DNA of 7,080 bases from an uncultured Bacillota bacterium (GCA_937967955.1 CALBUB010000027.1:1-7080), one strand, 5' to 3'. Positions 1 through 5,810 are shown, numbered from the stretch's first letter. Numbers and translations: made by a program. Notes: a model not told the origin generated them from the letters alone.

Positions 1-711
1 GTCATATTGTATTTCTCTCATAGCTTCTCGGCTGTTAGCTGGATCCATTTGGTAAGTCTTTCTATCTCCAAAGGATGGGGCTGAGTCTGCAGCATCTCTA
101 AAAGGTCCATAGTAATTAGATGCGTATTTAGCACTATAAGCCATTATAGGTACATTTACAAAGCCTTCCTTATCTAGAGCTTCCCTTATAATTTTAACCC
201 TTCCGTCCATCATATCTGATGGAGCTATCATATCTGCTCCTGCCTTTGCATGGCTAACAGCAATCTTTCCTAGATACTCTAAAGTTTTGTCATTATCTAC
301 ATCCTTATCTTCAGTAAGTATCCCACAATGGCCATGGCATGTATATTCACACATGCATAGATCAGTAATTACATACATTTCAGGATGATGCTTTTTAATA
401 GCCCTTATTGCCTTTTGTATAATTCCGTCATCTGAGAAGGCATCACTTCCTACCTCGTCCTTTTCACCAGGTATACCAAACAGTAATACTGCCTTTATTC
501 CTAGATTTAATAACTCCTCAACTTCCTTTACTAGCATGTCCACTGAAAAATGATAATTACCCTTCATGGACCCTATTTCTCTTTTTATGCCTTCTCCTTC
601 TACAACAAATAGGGGATAGATAAAGTCATCTAAAGATATGCTTGTCTCCCTTACTAAATCCCTAATGAAAGCAGTTTTTCTAAGTCTCCTTGTTCTATTA
701 AATTTTGCCAC
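1..711 (-). CDS. hemB: Porphobilinogen synthase (5-aminolevulinate dehydratase), C-terminus cut by window edge
   Basis: Cytosolic enzyme that condenses two 5-aminolevulinate molecules to porphobilinogen, the first common step after ALA. The 237 residues visible are read from a GTG start at 711 (MAKFNRTRRLRKT), which fits the family N-terminus. Residues 117-130 read DLCMCEYTCHGHCG: Cys119, Cys121 and Cys129 form the three-cysteine zinc site of the zinc-dependent class. Cys125 inside the motif is an extra cysteine. Lys195 in the segment AYSAKYASNYYGPFRDAA is one of the two Schiff-base lysines. The second, in the usual MVKPA segment, should lie just beyond the left edge. The family is about 320-330 residues, so roughly 90 are missing. 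It is the last visible gene of the operon, starting 5 bases after the cobA-hemD stop, with its ribosome site inside the end of that gene. Identity is near certain; the GTG start is well supported by site and alignment. Confidence 0.97.
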   Translation of the reverse strand, partial: MAKFNRTRRLRKTAFIRDLVRETSISLDDFIYPLFVVEGEGIKREIGSMKGNYHFSVDMLVKEVEELLNLGIKAVLLFGIPGEKDEVGSDAFSDDGIIQKAIRAIKKHHPEMYVITDLCMCEYTCHGHCGILTEDKDVDNDKTLEYLGKIAVSHAKAGADMIAPSDMMDGRVKIIREALDKEGFVNVPIMAYSAKYASNYYGPFRDAADSAPSFGDRKTYQMDPANSREAMREIQYD

Positions 712-716
712 AAATA

Positions 717-2213
717 TCACTCCTTCAATAGTATTTCAATTATTCCTTCAAAATTATATTTGTTTGCTTGTTTATATATAGGGTAGCCATCTTCTTCTAT
801 TGTTTTAGAAGTTACAGGCCCTATAGATATTATTTTGCTCTTTTTCAAAAGCTCCTCTGCGTTATCCCTTGCTATTTTCTTAAAGTTTATAAATGTTGAA
901 GAGCTGGAAAAGAGTATATAATAGGAATCTAATTCCTTTAAAATATCTATTATGTGTTGATTATCTTCCTTTGCTTTTATAGTCTCATAGGTCTTAACTT
1001 CATCAACTATACAGATCTTAGATAATTCTTCCACTATAAGAGGCCTTCCAGCTTTAGCTCTGGGAATTAAAATTCTATCTTTTTCAGAGATTACCTCTTT
1101 TAATTCTTCCACTAGGCTTTCACCTACATATTTCTTGGGGATAAAATCTACATTTATCCCATATCTATTAATAGTTTTTGCTGTAATGGTTCCAATTGCA
1201 CCAACTTTTATATTGGCTAGCTTCCTTACATCATAACCTAGTTCAAAGAGCCTTTTAAAGAATATATTTACTCCATTTACGCTGGTAAATATAACATAGG
1301 TGTATTTATGAATATTTTTAATAGCCTCATCTAATTGAGTATTGGGGGTTATTTCTTTTATTTCAATGGTTGGCATAGATAGAACATTGGCTCCTAATCT
1401 AGTCAACTTCTTAATTATATCTGCCCTTTGGGTTGTCCCTCTAGTTACCACTATATTTTTTCCTAATAAAGGCTTTTTGCTAAAAAAGTCAAGGCTAGTT
1501 CTAAAGTTTACTACCTCTCCAACAACTATCAAGCTAGGATTTTTTATCTTTTCTTCTAAAACTTTCTCATATATATTAGATAGGGTTCCTTCTACTGTTC
1601 TCTGCTTTGGTGTAGAAGCCCAATTGATAACTGCTACAGGGGTATTAGGGTCCTTTCCATTTGCAATTAAATTATCAGATATCATTTTTAAATTTGAAAC
1701 TCCCATTAAAAACACCATTGTTCCATCTAAGGCTGCTAAGGTCTTCCAATCTAACTCTTCCTCTTGACTTTTTAAATGGCCTGTAATTACATGGAAACAC
1801 CTGGCTATTCCTCTATGGGTAATAGGAATTCCTGCATAGGCAAGGCCTCCAATTGCAGAGGTTATACCAGGAACTACTTCAAAGGGTATATTCCTCTCGT
1901 AAAGGTATTCTCCTTCTTCTCCACCTCTACCAAATACGTATGGGTCTCCTCCTTTTAACCTTACTACATTATTGCCAGCCTTTGCTTCTTGATATAGTAT
2001 TTCATTTATCTCCTTTTGAGACTTTACATGGTGTCTAGGAGATTTACCCACATATATAAGCTTACAATCAGCTTTTCTCTCCTCCAGCAGCACTGGATTT
2101 ACTAGCCTATCATATACTATTACATCTGCCTTCCTTATACATTCTAACCCTTTTAAAGTTATCAATTCTGGATCTCCTGGTCCAGCTCCTACTAAGTAAA
2201 CTTTTCCTTTCAT
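717..2213 (-). CDS. cobA/hemD: Fused uroporphyrinogen-III C-methyltransferase / uroporphyrinogen-III synthase
   Basis: Two enzymes in one 498-residue chain. Residues 1 to about 245 are the SAM-dependent methyltransferase (SUMT/CobA) that methylates uroporphyrinogen III at C2 and C7 to give precorrin-2. Visible motifs are YLVGAGPGDPELITLKG (6-22), VVRLKGGDPYVFGRGGEE (83-100) and VPGITSAIGGLAYAGIPITHRG (114-135). Residues from about 250 to the end are uroporphyrinogen-III synthase (HemD), which closes and inverts ring D of hydroxymethylbilane: VVTRGTTQRADIIKKL (255-270), IFTSVNGVNIFF (308-319), ILIPRAKAGRPLIVEEL (381-397), ILFSSSSTFINF (433-444) and SIGPVTSKTIEEDGY (463-477). The order CobA then HemD is a known clostridial fusion; the link between domains is short (about 245-252). 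The ATG overlaps the hemC stop by 4 bases (ATGA). Its AAGGAG site is 11 bases upstream, rather far, so termination-reinitiation probably helps. Both halves look complete. Confidence 0.97.
   Translation of the reverse strand: MKGKVYLVGAGPGDPELITLKGLECIRKADVIVYDRLVNPVLLEERKADCKLIYVGKSPRHHVKSQKEINEILYQEAKAGNNVVRLKGGDPYVFGRGGEEGEYLYERNIPFEVVPGITSAIGGLAYAGIPITHRGIARCFHVITGHLKSQEEELDWKTLAALDGTMVFLMGVSNLKMISDNLIANGKDPNTPVAVINWASTPKQRTVEGTLSNIYEKVLEEKIKNPSLIVVGEVVNFRTSLDFFSKKPLLGKNIVVTRGTTQRADIIKKLTRLGANVLSMPTIEIKEITPNTQLDEAIKNIHKYTYVIFTSVNGVNIFFKRLFELGYDVRKLANIKVGAIGTITAKTINRYGINVDFIPKKYVGESLVEELKEVISEKDRILIPRAKAGRPLIVEELSKICIVDEVKTYETIKAKEDNQHIIDILKELDSYYILFSSSSTFINFKKIARDNAEELLKKSKIISIGPVTSKTIEEDGYPIYKQANKYNFEGIIEILLKE
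720..725 (-). promoter_or_regulatory. Ribosome-binding site fixing the GTG start of hemB
   Basis: On the minus strand AAGGAG lies 8 bases before GTG at 711-709. No ATG is available near this point in frame, and the site overlaps the last codons and stop (717-719) of cobA-hemD, so the two genes are probably translationally coupled. Confidence 0.85.
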
Positions 2214-3112
2214 GCCCTTGCCATCTCCTTCATTAGGATTTCTGCTAATTTATAGCCTGCTTCCTTATATGCATTAATATCTTCTACAATAGACTTCCTT
2301 ATTAAAACATCTCCATCTTCTGAACCTAAAAGTCCTTCTACGATTATTTTATCTTCTAATACCTGACAATAAGCTCCAACTGGGATAGTACAGCTGCCAC
2401 CTACTCCTATTAAAAAAGCTCTTTCTACTACTGCCTGTATTTCAGTCTCCTTATGGCTTATGTCTTCTAGTATCTTTTCCATTCTTTCATCATTTTCTCG
2501 AATTTCAATAGCTAATATTCCTTGAGTAGGTGAAGGTAGCATTATTTTCCTATCCATATAGTAAAGCCTGTTTCCTAAATCTAAGCCTAACCTCTTAATA
2601 CCAGCAGCTGCTAATATTACTCCATCTAAATTTTCTTCTTCTATTTTTTTAATCCTAGTTTCCACATTTCCCCTAATAGAAACTATATTTAGATCTGGCC
2701 TATATTTTAAAATTTGATATTTTCTTCTTTTACTTCCAGTACCTATCCTAGCCCCTTTAGGCAACTCTTCTAAACTGCTTATGCCTTCCCTAAAGACGAT
2801 TACATCCCTATAGTCCTCTCTAGGAGGGGTATATGATAGTTTAAGGCCTGTAGGCAATTTTCCTGGCATATCCTTCATACTGTGAACAGCCATATCTATA
2901 GTGCTAGCTAAAAGTTCTCTTTCTATTTCCTTTACAAATACTTCCTTTCCGCCTATTTTGTCTATGGCCACATCTTTTAATATATCTCCCTTTGTTTTTA
3001 TAATCTTTACTTGAAAATCTATATTTGGATGTTTTCTTTTTATCATGTCTATAACCATATTTGTTTGGGTTAATGCTAAATTGCTACCCCTTGTACCTAC
3101 TACAATTTTCAA
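2210..3112 (-). CDS. hemC: Hydroxymethylbilane synthase (porphobilinogen deaminase)
   Basis: Cytosolic enzyme that joins four porphobilinogens into the linear tetrapyrrole hydroxymethylbilane, the substrate of the HemD half encoded next. It has 300 residues, normal for the family (about 300-315). N-terminal motif VGTRGSNLALTQTNMV (5-20). HSMKDMP (77-83) carries the catalytic aspartate Asp81. TGSKRRKYQ (125-133) and IRGNVETRIKK (146-156) supply the arginines that hold the growing chain. GGSCTIPVGAY (238-248) carries Cys241, the expected attachment point for the dipyrromethane cofactor. The start is TTG, not ATG: it lies 7 bases after a strong GAGGAGGT site and overlaps the stop of the preceding gene by 4 bases (TTGA). 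The methionine MKIVVGTRGS start also fits the family N-terminus exactly. No broken or missing key residue is seen. Confidence 0.97.
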   Translation of the reverse strand: MKIVVGTRGSNLALTQTNMVIDMIKRKHPNIDFQVKIIKTKGDILKDVAIDKIGGKEVFVKEIERELLASTIDMAVHSMKDMPGKLPTGLKLSYTPPREDYRDVIVFREGISSLEELPKGARIGTGSKRRKYQILKYRPDLNIVSIRGNVETRIKKIEEENLDGVILAAAGIKRLGLDLGNRLYYMDRKIMLPSPTQGILAIEIRENDERMEKILEDISHKETEIQAVVERAFLIGVGGSCTIPVGAYCQVLEDKIIVEGLLGSEDGDVLIRKSIVEDINAYKEAGYKLAEILMKEMARA

Positions 3113-3732
3113 TCTTGTACCTCCTCATGGCTGTTTTCATTTTTTAACTGACTAATAAAAGCTTTCAACTGAGACTTATCTAGCTTTAAAGAATGATTAA
3201 ATAGCTCACTACTTTTATCTTTATATTTTGATAGGACTATGCCTCTAAGTTCCTCTAATAAAACCATATATTCTTCATCAAATTTTGAATATCTATAATC
3301 TATATCCTCTTTTAACCTCTTGCTTAGGTAAGGAAATTTGCCTTTAGTTGAAATAGAAATTACTAGGCCTTCCTTATCTACTACCCCAGGAGATATAAAA
3401 CTAGATTCTTCTCTCCTATCTACTATATTGCATAACACATTTAGCTGATGACTATCTATAGCAATTTGTCTATTTACTTCTCTTGAAGAGGTAGCTCCTA
3501 CTACTAAAAAAGAACCATATATATATTTTTTGTTATAGGTATCCTTTATTAAACTAATCTGCCCTTTATATTTCTTTTCCAATTCATAAAATTCAGGTAT
3601 AAATTCTGGACTAACAACTAGAATATTAGCCTGGTATTTTAGAAAATTGTTTGCCTTTCTATAGGCTATTCTTCCTCCACCTATAATTAGTATTTTCTTA
3701 TTAGCCATATCTACCATTATAGGACAGAACAT
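3109..3732 (-). CDS. Precorrin-2 dehydrogenase, Met8p/SirC/CysG N-domain type (possibly also sirohydrochlorin ferrochelatase)
   Basis: NAD-dependent enzyme that oxidises precorrin-2, the CobA product, to sirohydrochlorin. It has 207 residues, the size of stand-alone SirC/Met8p proteins. The nucleotide-binding Rossmann motif is KILIIGGGRIAYRKANNFL (13-31). LCNIVDRREESSFISPGVV (100-118) holds Asp105, at the place of the catalytic aspartate known in Met8p. ISISTKGKFPYLSKRLKEDI (125-144) is the conserved segment at the start of the C-terminal dimerisation part. Met8p-type proteins also insert iron, SirC-type do not; the sequence alone does not settle which. A dedicated chelatase gene (cbiK) lies immediately upstream, so dehydrogenase alone would suffice. 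The start at 3732 is chosen because AGGGGG lies 6 bases upstream and the short leader MFCPIMVDMANKK matches the family. It overlaps cbiK by 16 bases. A second ATG at 3717 overlaps the cbiK stop as TAATG but has no ribosome site of its own. Confidence 0.92.
   Translation of the reverse strand: MFCPIMVDMANKKILIIGGGRIAYRKANNFLKYQANILVVSPEFIPEFYELEKKYKGQISLIKDTYNKKYIYGSFLVVGATSSREVNRQIAIDSHQLNVLCNIVDRREESSFISPGVVDKEGLVISISTKGKFPYLSKRLKEDIDYRYSKFDEEYMVLLEELRGIVLSKYKDKSSELFNHSLKLDKSQLKAFISQLKNENSHEEVQD
3119..3126 (-). promoter_or_regulatory. Strong ribosome-binding site for the TTG start of hemC
   Basis: GAGGAGGT on the minus strand, near-perfect to the 16S 3' end, sits inside the last codons of the precorrin-2 dehydrogenase gene, with its G-rich core 7 bases before TTG (3112-3110). 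The strong site compensates for the weak start codon and decides it. Confidence 0.88.
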
Positions 3733-4541
3733 GTAATACCCCCTAGGTTAAGCTGAACTTCTTCTTTTTCAGTCAATAATATGTCTTTAAGATGGCTCAT
3801 ATATATATCTTGAATACTCTCTATTTCTCCTAAGCCCTTCATACTCACTTCTACTTGGATATCTGCTGCTAATAGTTTTCTCTTCCAAGAATTTTCACCA
3901 GCTACCATATCATTAACAGCGTGTCTTCCTGCTACCAACATAAAAGGCATTAGCTTAACCTTTCGAATTTTTTGGCTTTTTAGAATAGGAATTATGTGGC
4001 CTATAGTATTTACACCTTTTAAGGTACCTATAAATATATTTGGATAGCCTTTTTCTTTAAATCTTTTTTCTAATATTTTGTAGGCCCTATCTGTAAAAAA
4101 GTCACTACCATGCCCCATAAGAAGGAAACTTTCTGCATCTTCCAGCCTAGGCAAATTTAGGCCTTCTACGATTTTGTCATAGTCTATATCATAAGAAAGC
4201 AGTGGTCTACCTATTCGGATATTAATAGGGTAGTTTCTTTTAGAAAATTCATTTACTTGTCCTATTATTCTTCTATATTCTTTACCTGGCAATATATAAA
4301 GGGGCTGTATATATACATCATATATCTTCTTATCTTTCATCTTTTCTAAGGCTTCTACTAAATTATCTACTGAATAATTTTCTTTTCTTAATTTGTCTAT
4401 GATAATCTGAGAAGTAAAAGATCTCAATACTAAAAAGTTTTCGTACTCTTTTCTAACTTTTTTCTCAATACTTTCTATACATCTTTTCCTTGCTTCTTCA
4501 TGGGTAGTTCCAAAACTAGCAATTATAATTCCCTTTTTCAT
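3717..4541 (-). CDS. cbiK: Sirohydrochlorin cobaltochelatase, class II CbiK type
   Basis: ATP-independent chelatase that inserts Co2+ into sirohydrochlorin for the anaerobic cobalamin path; CbiK proteins can also take Fe2+ and then yield sirohaem. With the start at 4541 it has 274 residues, close to the known CbiK length. N-terminus MKKGIIIASFGTTHEEARKRC is typical. Likely metal and acid-base residues are His144 in LLMGHGSDFF (140-149), His207 in LVAGRHAVNDMVAGENSWK (202-220) and Glu88 in LPGKEYRR (84-91). IQPLYILPG (78-86) is the other family signature. No signal peptide is seen, so it is cytosolic, unlike secreted CbiKP forms. The open frame extends to an ATG at 4586, but that one has no ribosome site, lies at or before the likely transcription start, and would add 15 atypical residues. 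ATG 4541 has AAAGGAG 5 bases upstream. First gene of the operon; the metal used in vivo is not shown by sequence. Confidence 0.93.
   Translation of the reverse strand: MKKGIIIASFGTTHEEARKRCIESIEKKVRKEYENFLVLRSFTSQIIIDKLRKENYSVDNLVEALEKMKDKKIYDVYIQPLYILPGKEYRRIIGQVNEFSKRNYPINIRIGRPLLSYDIDYDKIVEGLNLPRLEDAESFLLMGHGSDFFTDRAYKILEKRFKEKGYPNIFIGTLKGVNTIGHIIPILKSQKIRKVKLMPFMLVAGRHAVNDMVAGENSWKRKLLAADIQVEVSMKGLGEIESIQDIYMSHLKDILLTEKEEVQLNLGGITCSVL
3739..3744 (-). promoter_or_regulatory. Ribosome-binding site of the precorrin-2 dehydrogenase gene
   Basis: AGGGGG on the minus strand, 6 bases before the ATG at 3732 and inside the 3' end of cbiK. It favours the 3732 start over the in-frame ATG at 3717, which could instead be reached by reinitiation from the overlapping stop (TAATG). 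Confidence 0.65.
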
Positions 4542-4546
4542 AATAT

Positions 4547-4572
4547 CTCCTTTCGGAAAGGCATACCTTTCC
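4547..4572 (-). promoter_or_regulatory. cbiK ribosome-binding site with two mutually exclusive leader hairpins
   Basis: Reading the minus strand 5' to 3': GGAAAGG (4572-4566), loop TATG, CCTTTCC (4561-4555), then GAAAGGAG (4554-4547), 5 bases before the ATG. CCTTTCC can pair with the upstream GGAAAGG (7 bp, 4-nt loop), leaving the ribosome site free, or its CCTTT can pair with AAAGG of the ribosome site (5 bp, 3-nt loop), hiding it. The upstream pairing is stronger, so the default state is likely open. What, if anything, shifts the balance is unknown. The ribosome site itself is confident; the switch is inference. Confidence 0.55.
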
Positions 4573-4587
4573 TTCAATAAAAACATT

Positions 4588-4615
4588 ATTTTAATACTTG
4601 TTTTTCCATTAACAA
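4588..4615 (-). promoter_or_regulatory. Likely sigma-A promoter of the cbiK-hemB operon
   Basis: On the minus strand TTGTTA (4615-4610) and TAAAAT (4593-4588, five of six bases of TATAAT) are 16 bases apart, in an A-rich setting. Transcription would start near 4581, giving a leader of about 40 bases that holds the hairpin pair before the cbiK ribosome site. The -35 box lies inside a 26-bp palindrome. No other promoter of this quality is seen between lysR and cbiK. Confidence 0.65.
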
Positions 4616-4633
4616 TCCCATGGGTTTGTTAAT
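4608..4633. promoter_or_regulatory. 26-bp near-perfect palindrome over the cbiK -35 box, candidate repressor operator
   Basis: The outer arms are ATTAACAA (4608-4615) and TTGTTAAT (4626-4633), the core is CCCATGGG (4617-4624), and the only mismatch is the symmetric T/T pair at 4616/4625. One arm contains the whole -35 hexamer, so a dimer bound here would be expected to block the polymerase. It is not the clostridial Rex arrangement (TTGTTAA-N4-TTAACAA), since the arms point the other way. I cannot name the regulator. Confidence 0.6.
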
Positions 4634-4678
4634 TTTTAAACTTTTACGTATCTACAATACCATTTTTTTTGCTTTTTT

Positions 4679-4720
4679 AAAAATAGAAAAATATAATAAC
4701 CATCATAGGAGGTTATTATA
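4679..4720 (-). terminator. Probable intrinsic terminator of lysR
   Basis: Reading the minus strand: a perfect 10-bp stem TATAATAACC (4720-4711) / GGTTATTATA (4701-4692) with a 9-base loop, followed directly by TTTTTCTATTTTT (4691-4679). It begins 28 bases after the lysR stop. The stem has few G-C pairs, so termination may be incomplete and some transcript could run on into cbiK, which is on the same strand. Its first arm overlaps the neighbouring dyad at 4715-4735. Confidence 0.62.
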
Positions 4721-4735
4721 GGAAATACCTATAAT
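4715..4735. promoter_or_regulatory. Perfect 8-bp dyad with LysR-box form, or alternative hairpin competing with the lysR terminator
   Basis: ATTATAGG (4715-4722) and CCTATAAT (4728-4735) are separated by AAATA. The inner 15 bases, 4718-4732, read ATAGG-N5-CCTAT, which contains the T-N11-A spacing of LysR-type operators and matches the form of the dyad at 5702-5716. As RNA from lysR it would form an 8-bp hairpin sharing 6 bases with the first arm of the terminator, so only one of the two could form. Both readings are possible. Confidence 0.45.
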
Positions 4736-4747
4736 CCCTATTGTGCT

Positions 4748-5668
4748 TTATTCCGTTAAAATTCCAGGCTCATAACTCATAGTATTTGGTATATATTGGT
4801 AATTTTTAGTTATTTTTATTAAGTTCTTCATTAAATCAGTAAGCACCTTATCCTTATGGTAAACTATGCTAAAATACCGATTCCAACAACTGTTGTCACT
4901 TTCTATAACATGTAAAATAGAATTATTAGCCTCCTCTTCTACTAAACAAATGGAGATAACTGCTAAGCAATCGTTTTTTATTACCTCCTGTTTAATAGCT
5001 TCTGGTGTATTGCCTTCAAATACTACTTTTATAGGTATTCCTTTTTTTCTCATATATTCTTCAAATAACTCCCTTGTTCCACTGCCTTTTTCTCTCATGG
5101 CAAATTTTTGATTAGCAAGCTCTTCTACTTTAATAGTCTTTTTCTTGGCAAAAGGGTGATTGCTATTACATATTAACACTAAATAATCCCTTAATTCAGG
5201 CCTAACAATTAGATCTGGACTTTTTACTTTGCCTTCTACTATACCTATATCTAATTGGTTATTTAAAAGCTTATTTTCTATATCCTCCGTATTCCCCACA
5301 TAGGAATAGATTTCAGCTTCTGGGTCTGTATTTTTCAACCTATTTATTATATCTCCTAATATACAACTTCCAACTGAAATTGTAGCTCCTATTTTTATTC
5401 CTTCAGCCTTATTTACACTAGCCATTCTTTCTTCTAAATCATCAAATTCTTTTACTACTTTTTGTGCATAAAAAAATAATTTCTTACCTACCTCTGTAAT
5501 GAATAATCTTCGATTAAGCCTCTCAAATAACAATACTCCATAATAATCTTCTAGTTCTTTTATAGCTTGGCTTACCGTAGGTTGAGAAATGAAAAGCCTT
5601 TCTGCTGCTTTACTCATATTTCCACTCTTGGCTACTTCAATAAAAATTCTTAAGTGTCTTATAGTCAT
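4748..5668 (-). CDS. LysR-type transcriptional regulator, CysL/CbbR-like
   Basis: DNA-binding regulator of 306 residues, standard family length. Residues 3-62 are the winged helix-turn-helix: HLRIFIEVAKSGNMSKAAERL then FISQPTVSQAIKELEDYYG then LLFERLNRRLFITEVGKKL, with the recognition helix around SQPTVSQAIKELE (28-40). Residues 63-90 form the linker helix. Residues 91 to about 290 are the periplasmic-binding-protein-like effector domain, with IGATISVGSCILGDII (93-108) and MREKGSGTRELFEEYMRKKG (191-210), a segment typical of CysL- and CbbR-like members that bind small anions or metabolites. The ATG has AGGAGGT 5 bases upstream. It is divergent from a thiol/disulfide flavoenzyme and lies upstream of the tetrapyrrole operon; by the usual LysR habit it should control the divergent gene and itself. 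The effector is not evident. Family call is certain; subgroup is from resemblance only. Confidence 0.93.
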   Translation of the reverse strand: MTIRHLRIFIEVAKSGNMSKAAERLFISQPTVSQAIKELEDYYGVLLFERLNRRLFITEVGKKLFFYAQKVVKEFDDLEERMASVNKAEGIKIGATISVGSCILGDIINRLKNTDPEAEIYSYVGNTEDIENKLLNNQLDIGIVEGKVKSPDLIVRPELRDYLVLICNSNHPFAKKKTIKVEELANQKFAMREKGSGTRELFEEYMRKKGIPIKVVFEGNTPEAIKQEVIKNDCLAVISICLVEEEANNSILHVIESDNSCWNRYFSIVYHKDKVLTDLMKNLIKITKNYQYIPNTMSYEPGILTE

Positions 5669-5698
5669 GCTTTACCTCCTCTTTTTCACATTTTTTAT

Positions 5699-5727
5699 AT
5701 AATAGGTTTTACCTATATATTTGATAA
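5699..5727 (-). promoter_or_regulatory. Likely promoter of the lysR gene
   Basis: On the minus strand TTATCA (5727-5722) and TATTAT (5704-5699) stand 17 bases apart, giving a start near 5692 and a leader of about 24 bases with the AGGAGGT site. The ATAGG-N5-CCTAT dyad fills the spacer and touches the -10, as expected for autorepression by a LysR protein. Confidence 0.5.
5702..5716. promoter_or_regulatory. Candidate LysR operator in the divergent promoter region
   Basis: ATAGGT (5702-5707), TTT, ACCTAT (5711-5716): a perfect 6-bp dyad with 3-base spacer that includes T-N11-A (5703 and 5715), the LysR box form. Its centre is about 70 bases before the likely start of the oxidoreductase transcript, where LysR recognition sites commonly sit, and inside the lysR promoter. 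Confidence 0.6.
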
Positions 5728-5737
5728 GATTTTATCA
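5722..5737. promoter_or_regulatory. Second dyad in the divergent region, possible activation site
   Basis: TGATAA (5722-5727), GATT, TTATCA (5732-5737): a perfect 6-bp inverted repeat, five bases to the right of the first dyad. It is centred near -50 relative to the expected oxidoreductase start and covers the lysR -35 box. Its sequence differs from ATAGG-N5-CCTAT, so it may be a weaker activation half or the site of another protein. Confidence 0.4.
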
Positions 5738-5742
5738 TTTTA

Positions 5743-5772
5743 TTAATTATTCTACAAGTGTTATATTATAAA
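5743..5772 (+). promoter_or_regulatory. Tentative promoter of the flavin oxidoreductase gene
   Basis: TATAAA (5767-5772) is a good -10 box, with only a poor -35 (TTAATT at 5743-5748, 18-base spacer), which would suit an activator-dependent promoter. An alternative is TTGATA (5721-5726) with the weak TAATTA (5744-5749), 17 bases apart. I cannot choose firmly between them. Confidence 0.35.
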
Positions 5773-5810
5773 TGGAACTTCGTTAATTTATTTTCAAGGA
5801 GAGTGAGCGC

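Noticed and set aside
1342..1767. 141-codon open frame on the plus strand
   Set aside because: It lies fully antisense to the cobA-hemD fusion, has no ribosome site or recognisable domain, and is a shadow of the real gene. The same holds for the short plus-strand frames at 1776-1958, 1853-2038 and 4866-5111.
3715..3717. Alternative start of the precorrin-2 dehydrogenase at the TAATG overlap
   Set aside because: It has no ribosome site of its own, whereas the ATG at 3732 has AGGGGG 6 bases upstream and a family-like leader. Reinitiation remains possible.
4542..4586. N-terminal extension of CbiK to the ATG at 4586
   Set aside because: No ribosome site, sequence unlike the family, and the likely transcript start is about 4581; ATG 4541 has a good AAAGGAG site and the conserved N-terminus.
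4608..4633. Rex operator
   Set aside because: The arms resemble Rex half-sites but are in the opposite order (TTAACAA then TTGTTAA) with a 10-base gap holding CCCATGGG.
4542..4747. Cobalamin riboswitch before the cbiK operon
   Set aside because: The gap is about 200 bases and I see no B12-box-like sequence or the expected junction elements; the structure present is short hairpins and a palindrome.
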